NCBI GenBank assembly: GCA_001874005.1
Contig: MNYJ01000167.1
Coordinates: forward strand, 26,254-90,253
Length of the DNA stretch: 64,000 bases
Direction: 5' to 3'
Source of the DNA: Desulfobacteraceae bacterium CG2_30_51_40
GTDB taxonomy: Bacteria > Desulfobacterota > DSM-4660 > Desulfatiglandales > Desulfatiglandaceae
In this document: positions 1 to 10,700 of the stretch, in pieces
Layout of the letters: the number at the start of each line of letters is the position of its first letter
How positions within the stretch are numbered: the stretch's first letter is position 1
Program-made: the position numbers and the translations under genes
The notes under the pieces: generated by a model
What the model saw: only the letters and a program-made list of their open reading frames with translations
Told to the model about the DNA's origin: nothing
The model's database searches: none

Positions 1-1
1 A

Positions 2-925
2 ACCCTGAAAGAATTCCCGCATCTTCTTGATCCCCTTACCGGGAAGACATTGATGGAGCGAACTATCATCATCTGCAACACATCTTCAATGCCCGTGGCC
101 GCGAGGGAGGCATCCATTTATACCGCTGTTACCCTTGGAGAATATTACCGTCAGATGGGCCTGGACGTCCTTATACTCGCGGATTCGACATCCAGATGGG
201 CACAGGCCCTGCGCGAAATGAGCGGTCGTCTTGAGGAAATCCCGGGGGAAGAAGCATTCCCCGCATATCTGCAATCGAGGATCGCTGATTTCTATGAGCG
301 CGCGGGTTTGGTTCAGTTGGAAGACAACACCAACGGTTCTGTCAGTATCATCGGAACTGTATCCCCTGCCGGAGGAAACTTCGAGGAACCAGTCACACAG
401 GGCACCCTGGCAGTTGTAGGGGCCTTCCTGGGCCTAACATGGGCAAGATCGAACGCCAGGCGGTTTCCTGCAATTGATCCTCTTATCTCCTGGTCAAAGT
501 ATCCCAACCAAATGAAGGAGTTTCTTGATAAGATAGACCCTGCCTGGGTGGCAAAAGTCAAAGAGGCCCAGAAGTTCGTCTATAACGGCAGTGAGATAAA
601 GAAGAGAATGGATGTGGTGGGTGAGGAAGGAACCTCGATTGGCGATTTTATCATCCATCTTAAGGCCGAGTTCCTGGATTCCGTATTCCTTCAACAGAAC
701 GCCTTTGATCCGGTTGATGCCGCAAATAACATGGAGAGGCAGGTCTATGTCTTCAATAAGGTGATACAGCTCCTGCGTAAAGACATAAATGCAAAGGACA
801 AAGACGATGCCAGGGCTATTTTCTTCAAATTGACGGCCCTTTTCAAAAACTGGAACTCGTCTGAATGGCAAAAAGACAATTTCAAGAACTATGAACAACA
901 GATAAACGAATTCTTGGATAAATGA
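2..925 (+). CDS. ntpA: V-type ATP synthase subunit A (C-terminal part, truncated by window start)
   Basis: Frame stays open to the window edge (TLKEFPHLLDPLTGKTLMERTIIICNTSSMPVAAREASIYT); typical V/A-ATPase catalytic subunit motifs ADSTSRWAQALREMS and SPAGGNFEEPVTQ. Confidence 0.95.
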   Translation, partial: TLKEFPHLLDPLTGKTLMERTIIICNTSSMPVAAREASIYTAVTLGEYYRQMGLDVLILADSTSRWAQALREMSGRLEEIPGEEAFPAYLQSRIADFYERAGLVQLEDNTNGSVSIIGTVSPAGGNFEEPVTQGTLAVVGAFLGLTWARSNARRFPAIDPLISWSKYPNQMKEFLDKIDPAWVAKVKEAQKFVYNGSEIKKRMDVVGEEGTSIGDFIIHLKAEFLDSVFLQQNAFDPVDAANNMERQVYVFNKVIQLLRKDINAKDKDDARAIFFKLTALFKNWNSSEWQKDNFKNYEQQINEFLDK

Positions 926-945
926 ATTCTTAGGGGGTTAGAGCT

Positions 946-2265
946 GTGAGAGAGATCATCACAAAGATCCGTGAGATCACCGGTAACATAGCCACGCTTG
1001 ACGCGACCGGCGTCGGTCTGGGCGAGCTTGCCGTCATAGAGTCCCCTGGCAAGAAGACCCTGGGCCAGGTCATACGTATTTCCGGAGGGAAGGTGGCGCT
1101 GCAGGTATTCGGCGGCACCAAGGGCCTCTCCACCAACGACAAGGTGCGCTTTCTGGGGCATCCGATGCAGGTTAAGTTCGGCCCTTCCATGCTGGGACGG
1201 ATCTTCAGCGGTGGTGGAGTGCCTATTGACGGTGGTCCGGAGCCGGTAGAGGAGGAAATCGCGATAGGTGGTCCCTCCTTTAATCCTGCAAACCGGATCA
1301 TACCAAAACACATGATACGCACAAACATCCCGATGATTGACGTCTTTAACTCACTGGTCGTGAGCCAAAAGCTTCCGATCTTCTCAATACCTGGAGAACC
1401 ATATAACCAACTCCTTGCGCGCGTGGGCATGCAGGCCGAGGCAGACATCATCATCCTCGGAGGAATGGGGCTTAAGTTTGACGACTTCACATTCTTCCGG
1501 CGCACCTTTGAAGAAAGCGGTGTTATGAACCGAGTCATTATGTTCATACATCTGGCTTCCGACCCGGTAGTGGAGTGTCTGCTGGTTCCGGATATGGCCC
1601 TTGCCGTTGCGGAAAGGTTTGCTGAGTCCGGAAAGCGAGTCCTCGTGCTCTTGACCGATATGACCAACTTTGCCGATTCCCTGAAAGAGATATCCATCTC
1701 TATGGAACAGATCCCCAGTAACAGAGGTTACCCGGGCGATCTTTATTCGCAACTGGCATCTCGATATGAAAAAGCAGTTGATATGGAAGGATTAGGAGAT
1801 ATCACCATACTTGCCGTAACCACCATGCCCGGCGACGACGTCACCCACCCGGTCCCGGATAATACAGGCTATATCACGGAAGGACAGTTTTATCTGCACA
1901 ACGGGGCCATTGATCCCTTCGGATCACTGAGCCGTCTGAAGCAGAATGTGGTATCCAAGGTGACCAGAAAAGACCATAATGATATCATGAATACCATGAT
2001 AAGGCTTTATTCCGATTGCCGTGAATCGAGGAACAAGATCGCCATGGGATTCAAGCTGTCCAAGTGGGACGAGACTCTCATTGCCTACGGCAGTGATTTT
2101 GAAAAGGAACTGATGGACCTTAACGTCAATATCCCTATAGAGCCGGCGCTGGATCTTTGCTGGGACATCCTCTCCAGGCATTTTCAGCCTGTCCAGACGG
2201 GGCTTAAGGACCACCTTATAGAGGAATTCTGGCCTAAGGACAAGGCGATGAAGAAGGCCGCATAG
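946..2265 (+). CDS. ntpB: V-type ATP synthase subunit B
   Basis: 439 aa, GTG start; [36 protein letters not shown] and [16 protein letters not shown] are V-ATPase B motifs; follows subunit A. Confidence 0.95.
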   Translation: MREIITKIREITGNIATLDATGVGLGELAVIESPGKKTLGQVIRISGGKVALQVFGGTKGLSTNDKVRFLGHPMQVKFGPSMLGRIFSGGGVPIDGGPEPVEEEIAIGGPSFNPANRIIPKHMIRTNIPMIDVFNSLVVSQKLPIFSIPGEPYNQLLARVGMQAEADIIILGGMGLKFDDFTFFRRTFEESGVMNRVIMFIHLASDPVVECLLVPDMALAVAERFAESGKRVLVLLTDMTNFADSLKEISISMEQIPSNRGYPGDLYSQLASRYEKAVDMEGLGDITILAVTTMPGDDVTHPVPDNTGYITEGQFYLHNGAIDPFGSLSRLKQNVVSKVTRKDHNDIMNTMIRLYSDCRESRNKIAMGFKLSKWDETLIAYGSDFEKELMDLNVNIPIEPALDLCWDILSRHFQPVQTGLKDHLIEEFWPKDKAMKKAA

Positions 2266-2284
2266 GCGGATCGGTTATAGACAG

Positions 2285-2899
2285 ATGGCTGAAAAACTGA
2301 AATACAACAAGACGGCACTCAAGGCCCAGCGTGATGGAAAGGCCAAGTACGAAAAGTTCCTTCCTATCCTGCAGCTAAAGAAGATGCAACTGCAGATAGT
2401 GATCCGTCAATTGGAGCCGATAATAGAGGAAAAGCGCGCATCCCTTCGCAGGACGTCTGAGAAGATCCGCCAGTGGGCCAAGTTTCTTACCGACCCTGCC
2501 GCCGACGTGCGAGATTTCCTTGCTGTCCAAGAGGTTGCAATCCACACAGACAACATTGCCGGAGTTGACGTTCCCGAGTTTAAGGAAGTGATCTTCACCG
2601 AAAGGCCATATTCTCTTTTTGCTACCCCGGCGTGGCTTGATACCGCGGTACTTGCGCTTCGAAGACTGATCTCTCTTAGAGAGGAATTGAGGGTGCTCTT
2701 GCGCAAGGAAGAACTTATAAGAGAAGAACTTCGCACGACCACACAGCGTTGCAATCTCTTTGAGAAGAAGCTCATTCCCGAACTCAAGGAGAATATCCGA
2801 AAAATAAGGATATTTCTTGGTGACGAGGAGACCGCGGCAGTGGCGAGGGCCAAACTGGCCAAGGCCAAGATTCAGCAGAGCGAGGCTAACCAGTCATGA
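2285..2899 (+). CDS. ntpD: V-type ATP synthase subunit D
   Basis: 204 aa coiled-coil protein in the conserved A-B-D order; overlaps the start of the next gene. Confidence 0.88.
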   Translation: MAEKLKYNKTALKAQRDGKAKYEKFLPILQLKKMQLQIVIRQLEPIIEEKRASLRRTSEKIRQWAKFLTDPAADVRDFLAVQEVAIHTDNIAGVDVPEFKEVIFTERPYSLFATPAWLDTAVLALRRLISLREELRVLLRKEELIREELRTTTQRCNLFEKKLIPELKENIRKIRIFLGDEETAAVARAKLAKAKIQQSEANQS

Positions 2900-4665
2900 T
2901 AGTTGAGATGCACAAGGTTACATTTATAGGTCTGGAGACAGAGAAAGAAAGATTCCTTGAGCGTCTTCAGGAAGTGGGCGTCGCTCATCTGATTCTTCCA
3001 CAAGACAGCATTGAGCCCCAGGATATCGCAAAGGAATTGGCCAGAGTAACCGAAACCCGTAAGTTTTTGCAACCCAGAGCAAAGGCAGAAATCGCCGAGA
3101 AGGGATTGTTTGCATCTGAGATATGTGAAAAAAGAGAGGCACTGGCACAGAGGGAAGCACGTATTCAGACGGAGATGCTGGCACTGAAAAAAGAGATCTC
3201 CACTCAGGAGTCGTGGGGGGACTTCAGGGTCGAGGATATTGAGACCCTGAGAGCAAAAGGCCTTCATCTTCAATTTTTCAGGGTTAGTCAGAGGGTCTTT
3301 GAAACCCTTCCCCTACAAGACGTGTTTTTCGTAAAAATCAGCGAAACAAGGGGAGAGATCTGCTTTATTACCCTTTCATTTGAGCCCGTCTCTTTACAGG
3401 TGCAGGAGGAAAAACTTTCATCCAAGAGCCTGTCCACTCTTAAAGAAGAGCTTGCGGCCAAGACGATAGAGCTTGAGAATATAAACAGTGAATACAATAA
3501 ATTAGCCCTTTATATTCAGATTGTAGTTGAGAAAGAAGCCGAGCTGACAAATCTTCTCGCCTATCGCAAGGCCATGTTGAATGCCCAGGGGGAACTTGAC
3601 GGAAGGTTATTTATTACGAGATGCTGGTCTCCTCTTTCTGAGGAGGTTCTGCTTAAGGAGATTGGAGGATCATTTGCCCTTTACCATTACAGCGAAAAGG
3701 CTGAGAAGGACGAAAGGGCTCCGGTCCTCCTGTCCAACAAGCGTGTCTTTGACTCCGGTGAAGATCTGGTCAAGGTCTATTCTTACCCAAGTTATCAGGA
3801 CTTTGATCCAAGCGGATTTGTCCTTTACTGCTTTGCAGTATTCTTCGGTATGATTATAGGGGATGCCGGTTACGGTCTGACCCTTCTTGCAATAACATTT
3901 TTCATCAACATGAAGGTAAAGAACAAATCTGCCTTCCTTGTCCGTTTTTTCAGGTTGATGTTCCTCTTGAGTATAGCTACCGTTATTGCCGGAGTTTTAA
4001 GTGCAGGCTATTTTGGAGTAAGTCTGAGCCCTGACAACCCTCTTTCAAGAATAGCATTAATGGATTTCAATACCAAGGAAGGGCAAAATCAGGTAATGAT
4101 CCTGTCCATCATATTCGGGATGATCCACATCTCCATCGCGCTTCTCATCAGGTTCAAGAACACCCGTGATATAGCTGCCCTATCATGGGTACCGGTAATA
4201 TGGGGAGGTTATTTCCTGGTAAGCTCGCAGATGGGAAAGGGCATTGACAACCCCCCAGCAAAGTACGTGCTTATCGCGGGTCTGATCGGGGTCATGCTCT
4301 TTTCCTCCACCAGAAGAAATATCTTCCTGCGATTGCTTGAGGGGTTAAACGGTTTACTCGGCATAGTGCAGGTATTTTCGGATGTGCTTTCCTATCTGAG
4401 GCTTTTCGCCTTGGGTATTGCAACGGTTTACATGGCGCAGACCTTCAACATGCTGGCTGCCGACATTGTAAACGGAGTTCCGGTGGTTGGTTATATCTTA
4501 GGAGGCCTCGTCCTTTTCGCAGGCCATTCCGTAAACCTGCTCCTGGGAGTAATGGGAGGAGTTATCCACGGTTTGAGGCTCAACTTCCTTGAATGGTACA
4601 GATGGTGTTTCGTTGGAGATGGGCTGGTATATAAGCCCTTTCGCATGATAAAGTCACAAAATTAA
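2896..4665 (+). CDS. ntpI: V-type ATP synthase subunit I (a-type)
   Basis: 589 aa; soluble coiled-coil N-terminus and multi-TM C-terminus with IIGDAGYGLTLL, SDVLSYLRLFALGIA, GHSVNLLLGVMGGVIHGLRLNFLEWY. Confidence 0.95.
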   Translation: MIVEMHKVTFIGLETEKERFLERLQEVGVAHLILPQDSIEPQDIAKELARVTETRKFLQPRAKAEIAEKGLFASEICEKREALAQREARIQTEMLALKKEISTQESWGDFRVEDIETLRAKGLHLQFFRVSQRVFETLPLQDVFFVKISETRGEICFITLSFEPVSLQVQEEKLSSKSLSTLKEELAAKTIELENINSEYNKLALYIQIVVEKEAELTNLLAYRKAMLNAQGELDGRLFITRCWSPLSEEVLLKEIGGSFALYHYSEKAEKDERAPVLLSNKRVFDSGEDLVKVYSYPSYQDFDPSGFVLYCFAVFFGMIIGDAGYGLTLLAITFFINMKVKNKSAFLVRFFRLMFLLSIATVIAGVLSAGYFGVSLSPDNPLSRIALMDFNTKEGQNQVMILSIIFGMIHISIALLIRFKNTRDIAALSWVPVIWGGYFLVSSQMGKGIDNPPAKYVLIAGLIGVMLFSSTRRNIFLRLLEGLNGLLGIVQVFSDVLSYLRLFALGIATVYMAQTFNMLAADIVNGVPVVGYILGGLVLFAGHSVNLLLGVMGGVIHGLRLNFLEWYRWCFVGDGLVYKPFRMIKSQN

Positions 4666-4699
4666 TAAATTAATAAATTATAGAAGAGGAGATGTTGAA

Positions 4700-5137
4700 A
4701 TGGATTTTTACACGATGCTAGGCTATGCTGGTTGTGCTTGCGCTGTAGGGCTTTCTGCCATGGGTAGTTCTATTGGATGCGGTATCGCAGGAGCGGCTTC
4801 CCATGGAGTTATGGCCAAGGTCGAAGAAGGTCACGGGAAGTTCATCGGTATTTCGGCTGCGCCTTCCTCGCAGACCATTTACGGCATAGTGCTCATGTTC
4901 GTTATGCTTGGGAAAATCAAGGCCGGAGCAGGTCTTGGACTTCTGGGAATAGGCCTTTTCTGCGGTCTCGGCATCATGACCTCCGCGATCTTTCAGGGAA
5001 AGGTTGCCGCAACGGCAATCCTCGCCTCGGCTAAGAAGCAGGAAATTTTCGGAAAGTGTTTTGCCGCCGTCGGTATCGTTGAGAGTTTTGCGCTTTTCGC
5101 AATGGTTTTCGGCCTGATCGTAACCGGAGCAATTTAA
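4700..5137 (+). CDS. ntpK: V-type ATP synthase subunit K (rotor proteolipid, 4 TM)
   Basis: 145 aa, duplicated hairpin; PSSQTIYG, FQGKVAATA and GIVESFALF motifs of the NtpK family. Confidence 0.93.
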   Translation: MDFYTMLGYAGCACAVGLSAMGSSIGCGIAGAASHGVMAKVEEGHGKFIGISAAPSSQTIYGIVLMFVMLGKIKAGAGLGLLGIGLFCGLGIMTSAIFQGKVAATAILASAKKQEIFGKCFAAVGIVESFALFAMVFGLIVTGAI

Positions 5138-5150
5138 CGATAAAACCCCC

Positions 5151-5210
5151 TGCCCTTTTCCGGCGATCCGTGGATGTTTCTTTGTCGTTGGTCCCGGAAA
5201 AGGCACTTTT
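5151..5210 (+). terminator. possible transcription terminator downstream of the V-ATPase operon
   Basis: Inverted repeat tgcccttttccgg / tcccggaaaaggca just after the ntpK stop; long loop, short T-run. Confidence 0.35.
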
Positions 5211-5295
5211 CATCCCTTCCCTTGCCATAAATTGGTATTCCTGTGCATGTTCAGTTCCAGCCTTGATTTGCGGTCTGCGATACGGAGTCGTTTAG

Positions 5296-6195
5296 ATGGA
5301 AAACATGCAAGACATAAGAAAACACTATCGGTTTTCCACCTTCGATGAAAAGAACCTTGAAGAACTCTCCGTGATCCTTCTTCCCTTCTCCGATCAGCTC
5401 GCCGAGGATTTTTCCGCTTACCTGCTGGATAATCCCTATACCGCTGCATACTTCCAGACTGATGAGGCGATACAAAAGCGAAGGCAGACAATAATAGGCT
5501 GGTTCAAGGATCTCCTGACAGCTCAATACGACCACCGTTTTGCCCTGCGCCTCCAGAGGATCGGAAAGGTGCACGTAAAGATCGGCCTCAACGGGCATTA
5601 CGTAAATGCCGCTATGAACTTTATCAGGGATTTCTGCATCAAGCGGCTCGGAGCGGCGGTCACTGAAGACGGCCGCAGGATGGATCTGCTTGAGTCTTTC
5701 GAAAAAGCCCTGGACATAAACCTTGACATCATGACCAGTTCATATCGAGATGCTGAACTAAAGAAGGTCTTCCTTTCCCACCGCATTGAACTCTGGCTGG
5801 TGCGCTGGGCTGAGCGACTGCTGCATGGATTGAATCTGCTTCTCATGATAGGGCTCGTTCTTATGGCCGCCGGAGTCGCATGGCTGCTTGTTTCTGACAT
5901 CCTTTACGCCTTGCGGGAGACCCTGGAGACCGGAGTCATAAGGGCGCTGGGATCTCTCTTGATACTGTGGATGATGGTCGAACTTCTACACACTCAGGTG
6001 GAACATCTCAGAGGCGGCAGTTTCCGCGTGCAGGTCTTTGTGGAGCTTGCTCTAGTCGCATTCATCCGAAAGCTTTTTGTCGCGGCCATTGACGAAAAAA
6101 GCGCACTAACTTTCGCCCTTCTCATTTTTGGCCTTTTGGTGCTTGGCATTATCTATTATCTGACTGCTCAAATAACGCCCAGACGCAAGAATTAG
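5296..6195 (+). CDS. globin-sensor (protoglobin) domain fused to a PsiE-like membrane domain
   Basis: N-terminal ~170 aa with sensor-globin signature LQRIGKVHVKIGLNGHYVNAAMNFIRDF (His93 as candidate proximal heme ligand); C-terminal 4-TM region ALGSLLILWMMVELLHTQVEHLRGG...VELALVAFIRKLFV resembles the PsiE family. Confidence 0.8.
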   Translation: MENMQDIRKHYRFSTFDEKNLEELSVILLPFSDQLAEDFSAYLLDNPYTAAYFQTDEAIQKRRQTIIGWFKDLLTAQYDHRFALRLQRIGKVHVKIGLNGHYVNAAMNFIRDFCIKRLGAAVTEDGRRMDLLESFEKALDINLDIMTSSYRDAELKKVFLSHRIELWLVRWAERLLHGLNLLLMIGLVLMAAGVAWLLVSDILYALRETLETGVIRALGSLLILWMMVELLHTQVEHLRGGSFRVQVFVELALVAFIRKLFVAAIDEKSALTFALLIFGLLVLGIIYYLTAQITPRRKN

Positions 6196-6312
6196 CTCGT
6201 TCTTTTTTTTATCGCCGAGCCGGCAGACCTGCTTCCAGCCAATTCTTGACAAAAGTAGTATATAATCTTATTTTTGAGAAACGATTAATCAATACAGCGA
6301 AAGGCGCCGGTT

Positions 6313-6906
6313 ATGAATGCGGAAAGGCATATTATAGGAGAGCGTGGAAATCATTTTCTAAACCGGGTCGAGGGGGATACCGGTGCCAACATCTCCGCTT
6401 GTTATCAGTGTGAAAGATGCACCAATGCCTGCCCGGTAAGCATTTTCATGGATATAAAACCTCACCAAGTTATCCGCTATGTGCAAATGGGAAGGCGCGA
6501 TGAATTACTCAAGTCTTCTACTATCTGGGTCTGCCTGTCCTGTGAGACCTGCACAACTTACTGCCCCAACGAAGTCGGAGTGGCAGAGGTCATAAACCAT
6601 CTGAGAAATCTTGCCGCAAAATCCTCGGTGGAACCGGCCGAACGTCCGCTTGCGGTATTTCACAGGACTTTCCTTGAAGAGCTGCAGCGCTTCGGCAGGG
6701 TCAACGAGTTCTGGATGATTAACAGCTTCAATCTTAAACCAGGCATTCTCAAGGAAAAATGGAAAAGCGGTGTACTAAAGGAAGAGATGCTGCTTGGAAT
6801 AAGACTATTCAAGAAAGGGCGGCTCCACCTTCTGCCCAGCAAATCCAAGGGAATTAAAAGGATCAGAAAGATCATGAAGCAAAATGAGGGAATATTGGAC
6901 AGATGA
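6313..6906 (+). CDS. hdrC: heterodisulfide reductase subunit C-like 4Fe-4S protein
   Basis: Two CxxCxxCxxxCP-type motifs (CYQCERCTNACPV, CLSCETCTTYCPN); overlaps the hdrB-like gene. Confidence 0.87.
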   Translation: MNAERHIIGERGNHFLNRVEGDTGANISACYQCERCTNACPVSIFMDIKPHQVIRYVQMGRRDELLKSSTIWVCLSCETCTTYCPNEVGVAEVINHLRNLAAKSSVEPAERPLAVFHRTFLEELQRFGRVNEFWMINSFNLKPGILKEKWKSGVLKEEMLLGIRLFKKGRLHLLPSKSKGIKRIRKIMKQNEGILDR

Positions 6907-7736
6907 AAATCTCCTTTTATCCGGGTTGCTCCCTTGAGGGCATGGCCAACGACTATGCCCGTTCCATAGTGTCGGTCTTTTCAGATATGGAGATAGATCT
7001 GGTTGAAATAAAAGACTGGTCCTGCTGCGGGGCAACGGCCGCACACAGCCTCAGTGAGTATCTCTCGGTCGTCTTTCCGGCAAGAAACCTTTCACTGGCA
7101 GAAGAGATGGGACTTGACATAGTTTCTCCATGCGCCAACTGCTTTAAGCGCCTCAAGTACTCTCAGCACATGATCAAAAAGGGGCTCTACGATATCCCTT
7201 GGAAGGTCCAAGGAGACAATACCGTTTACGAAATAACAAGGTTTCTGTCTCAGCCCGAGATGTTGGCCAGGGTGCAGAAAAGGGTTCTCAGACCCCTCAA
7301 AGGCCTAAGGGTGGTATCCTACTATGGCTGTCAGATGGTTAGGCCACCTAAGATCACAGGATTCTTTGACTATGAAAACCCCCAGAGCCTTGATAAATTG
7401 GCCGCCGCCGCGGGTGCCGAGGTGATAGACTGGTCATATAAGACGACCTGCTGCGGCGCTGGAATTGGAATGGGAAGAAAAGACATACAGAGGCACCTTA
7501 CAGGTCGAATACTTGAAAAGGCAAAACAGTCCGGGGCCGAGGCGGTAGTGGTATCATGTCCCTTGTGCCAGACCAATCTTGATACCGCGCAGTCCGAAAA
7601 AGATGAAAGGCCGCTTCCCGTATTCTATATTACCGAACTCATAAGGCTCGCCTTTACTGAACATGCTGGATCAGGCTGGTTTCGTTCACACTTCGCAGAT
7701 CCCTCAATGCTATTGGATGAGAAGGGAATTCTTTAG
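6903..7736 (+). CDS. hdrB: heterodisulfide reductase subunit B-like (two CCG domains)
   Basis: FYPGCSLEG...WSCCGATAAHS...SPCANCFKRL and YYGCQMVRP...TTCCGAGIGMGRK...SCPLCQTNLD. Confidence 0.88.
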   Translation: MKISFYPGCSLEGMANDYARSIVSVFSDMEIDLVEIKDWSCCGATAAHSLSEYLSVVFPARNLSLAEEMGLDIVSPCANCFKRLKYSQHMIKKGLYDIPWKVQGDNTVYEITRFLSQPEMLARVQKRVLRPLKGLRVVSYYGCQMVRPPKITGFFDYENPQSLDKLAAAAGAEVIDWSYKTTCCGAGIGMGRKDIQRHLTGRILEKAKQSGAEAVVVSCPLCQTNLDTAQSEKDERPLPVFYITELIRLAFTEHAGSGWFRSHFADPSMLLDEKGIL

Positions 7737-7748
7737 GGCTATTTCTTC

Positions 7749-10700
7749 ATGACAGACTTATCTCTTGAGCAACACGGCAGCGTTAAGAAAAACGGAAAGG
7801 TTCTTGTGGTCGGAGGCGGTATTGCCGGTATTCAATGCGCACTTGATCTATCTCAGACCGGATTTTTTGTCTATCTGCTCGATCAGGCCCCTACCCTTGG
7901 CGGCACTATGGCCATGCTGGATAAAACCTTCCCCACCAATGACTGCTCCACATGCATGTTCTCACCGAAACTTGTCCAGGTTGCTCAGGATATCAATGTA
8001 GAGATATTGACCAGCTCGAAGATCATTTCGCTTGAAGGCGCGCCTGGCAACTTTAAGGTCCTTGTAGAAAAAAAGCCAAGATACATCGAAGAAGACAAAT
8101 GCATCGCATGCGGAAAATGCGCTGAAAAATGTCCCAAGAAGGTCATTGACACATTTAACGGAGAACTCAAGACCCGTAAAGCCGCTTTCCTCACGTTTCC
8201 CCAGGCAGTACCGCTTAAGTACTCTATTGACCCTGAAAACTGTCTTTACCTGACCAAGGGTAAGTGCGGGGTATGCAGCAAGATATGTCCCGCCAAGGCA
8301 GTCAACTACGAGCAGAAACCGGAGAACCTCAGCCTTGATGTAGGGGCTGTAGTGATCTCTACCGGATTTGAGCCTGCCCTGAGAAAAGAGCACGGAGAGT
8401 ATGGATTCGGACGCTATAAAAACGTCGTCACATCCCTTCAGTATGAAAGGATGCTCTCGGCCACAGGGCCATACGAAGGGCATCCGAAGCGTCCCTCGGA
8501 CGGGGCGATCCCCCGCAGCATTGCCTGGATACAGTGTGTCCTCTCACGAGACAGTGCCCGTAACAGGCCCTTTTGTTCCTCCGTGTGCTGCATGCACGCT
8601 GCAAAGCAGGCCATCCTGACAAAGACGCATGAACCGGAAACAAGCGCGGCCATTTATTTTATGGACATAAGGGCCCATGGAAAGGGTTTTGACGAATATA
8701 TTGAAAGGGCCCGTTACACTTACGGGGTAAAGTACCTGAGAAGCATGATCTCCCAGGTCTATCTTAATCCCGTAAACGATAACCTCATCATAGAGACCTT
8801 CGACCCGCATATAAAACGCAAGAAAGAAACAGAGTATGAACTCGTTGTGCTCTCAAGCGGATTAAAGCCGACAGAGAGTTTTCTTGAGCTTTCAAAGACC
8901 CTGGGGCTTCAGTGCAATCCTTATGGATTTCTTCCCGCTTCGTTTGATGATCCTGCGTCAACATCCGTTCCCGGCGTCTATGTCTGCGGGGCGGTTGAGA
9001 CGCCGAAGGATATCCCGGAGACGGTAATACAGGCTGGAGCGGCCGCTGCTGAGACATCTTGTCTTCTTGCGGAGGCAAGAGAATCCGCAGTCAGAAAGCC
9101 GGCCAGGTTCGAGGAAGCACCCCTGGATAAGCAACCGAGGGTTGGTGTATTTGTCTGCCACTGTGGGACAAACATTGCCGGCGTGGTTGATGTGGAGGAT
9201 GTAGCCCTTTACGCGTCAAGGCTTCCGGATGTGGCGCATGCCGACCACTTCATGTTTTCCTGCGCCAATGAAACCCTTTCGAAGATCGTTGACAGCATAA
9301 AGGAGCACAGGCTTAACAGGATCGTTGTGGCTGCCTGCTCTCCAAAGACGCACGAACCGATATTCCAGGGCGCTCTCATGCGCGCTGGGCTTAACCCCTA
9401 CCTTTTTGAGCTGGTGAGCATAAGGGATCAATGCTCCTGGGTTCACAGCGATGATCCTGCCGCCGCGACTGCAAAGGCCAAGGACCTGATAAGAGCCGGC
9501 GTTGCAAGGGCGGCACTCCTTGAGCCTCTGGAGTCAAGCACCTACAGGGTCACAAGATCATGCCTTGTGATAGGTGGGGGCATTGCGGGCATGAGCGCTG
9601 CCCTTGCCATCGCCGATCAGGGTTTTGAGTGCCATCTGGTCGAAAAGGAAGATCGCCTCGGAGGCTTTGCAAACAGACTTACCCGGACCCTTGAAGACGA
9701 TTCCCCCCTTATGCTTGTGAGAAATCTGGCAAAGAGAATAGAGTATCATCCGAAAGTGAAGCTGCACCTCAAGGCGGAACTTACGGCCCATAAAGGCCGG
9801 ATAGGAAATTTTTCAGGCACCATTTCCGGCCTAAACGGTAACGAGGCGATCAAATACGGCACGGTAATCGTCGCAACAGGCGGAAAGGCCTATGAGCCTG
9901 CGGAATACGACTATGGAAAGGACCCGGGGGTTACGACACAGGTTGATCTATCCAGAAAAATCAAGGAAGACCCCGGCTGGGCGTCGGGCCTCAAAAGCGT
10001 TTCAATGATACAGTGCATCGGATCGCGCAATGAGGAATTCCCGATCTGCAGTCGTGTCTGCTGCTCCGCTGCGGTCAAAAACGCCATTGAACTCAAGAAA
10101 CTTAATCCTAATATGCAGGTTGTGATCCTCTACAGGGACATGAGGACATTCGGATTCAAAGAGCTTTACTATCTTGAGGCAAGGAAAAGAGGGGTCCTTT
10201 TCTTTAGGTACATCCCGAAGGAAGCCCCGGCTATGCACAGGGAAGGCGAGCATCTTGTCATTGATTTCAAGGACAGAAGTTCGGGCGAGGAATTCAGGGT
10301 GATTTCAGATCTCCTGGTCCTCAGCGCAGGAATAAGGCCGTCTGAGAGCGCCAAGTCCTTAAGCGAAATGCTTAAGCTCGATAAGACCCGGCAAGGATTT
10401 TTTCTTGAGGCCCACGTGAAGCTCAGGCCCACCGAATTTTCCATGGCAGGATTTTTTCTCGCCGGACTGGCTCACAGCCCCAGGTTCATACCAGAAAGCA
10501 TAGCCATGGCAAAGGCGGCGGCGCAGCAGGCCATGAAGATACTGTGCAAAGAAGAGATAAGCACACTTGCAGCCATTGCAATAGTAAATCCCGACAGGTG
10601 CGCCGCCTGTCTGATATGCGTCAGGACGTGCCCATTTGGAGCGCCCTTTATAAACGACCAAGGCGTATCCGAGATACCCCCGGCACAGTGCCAGGGATGC

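Noticed and set aside
494-898. 134-aa minus-strand ORF over ntpA
   Set aside because: Shadow ORF inside V-ATPase subunit A; no family features.
930-1697. 255-aa minus-strand ORF over ntpB
   Set aside because: Antisense to ntpB with Ser/Pro-rich composition typical of a shadow frame.
4664-4682. aattaataaattaataaatta short direct repeat
   Set aside because: Simple AT-rich repeat between ntpI and ntpK; no evidence of function.
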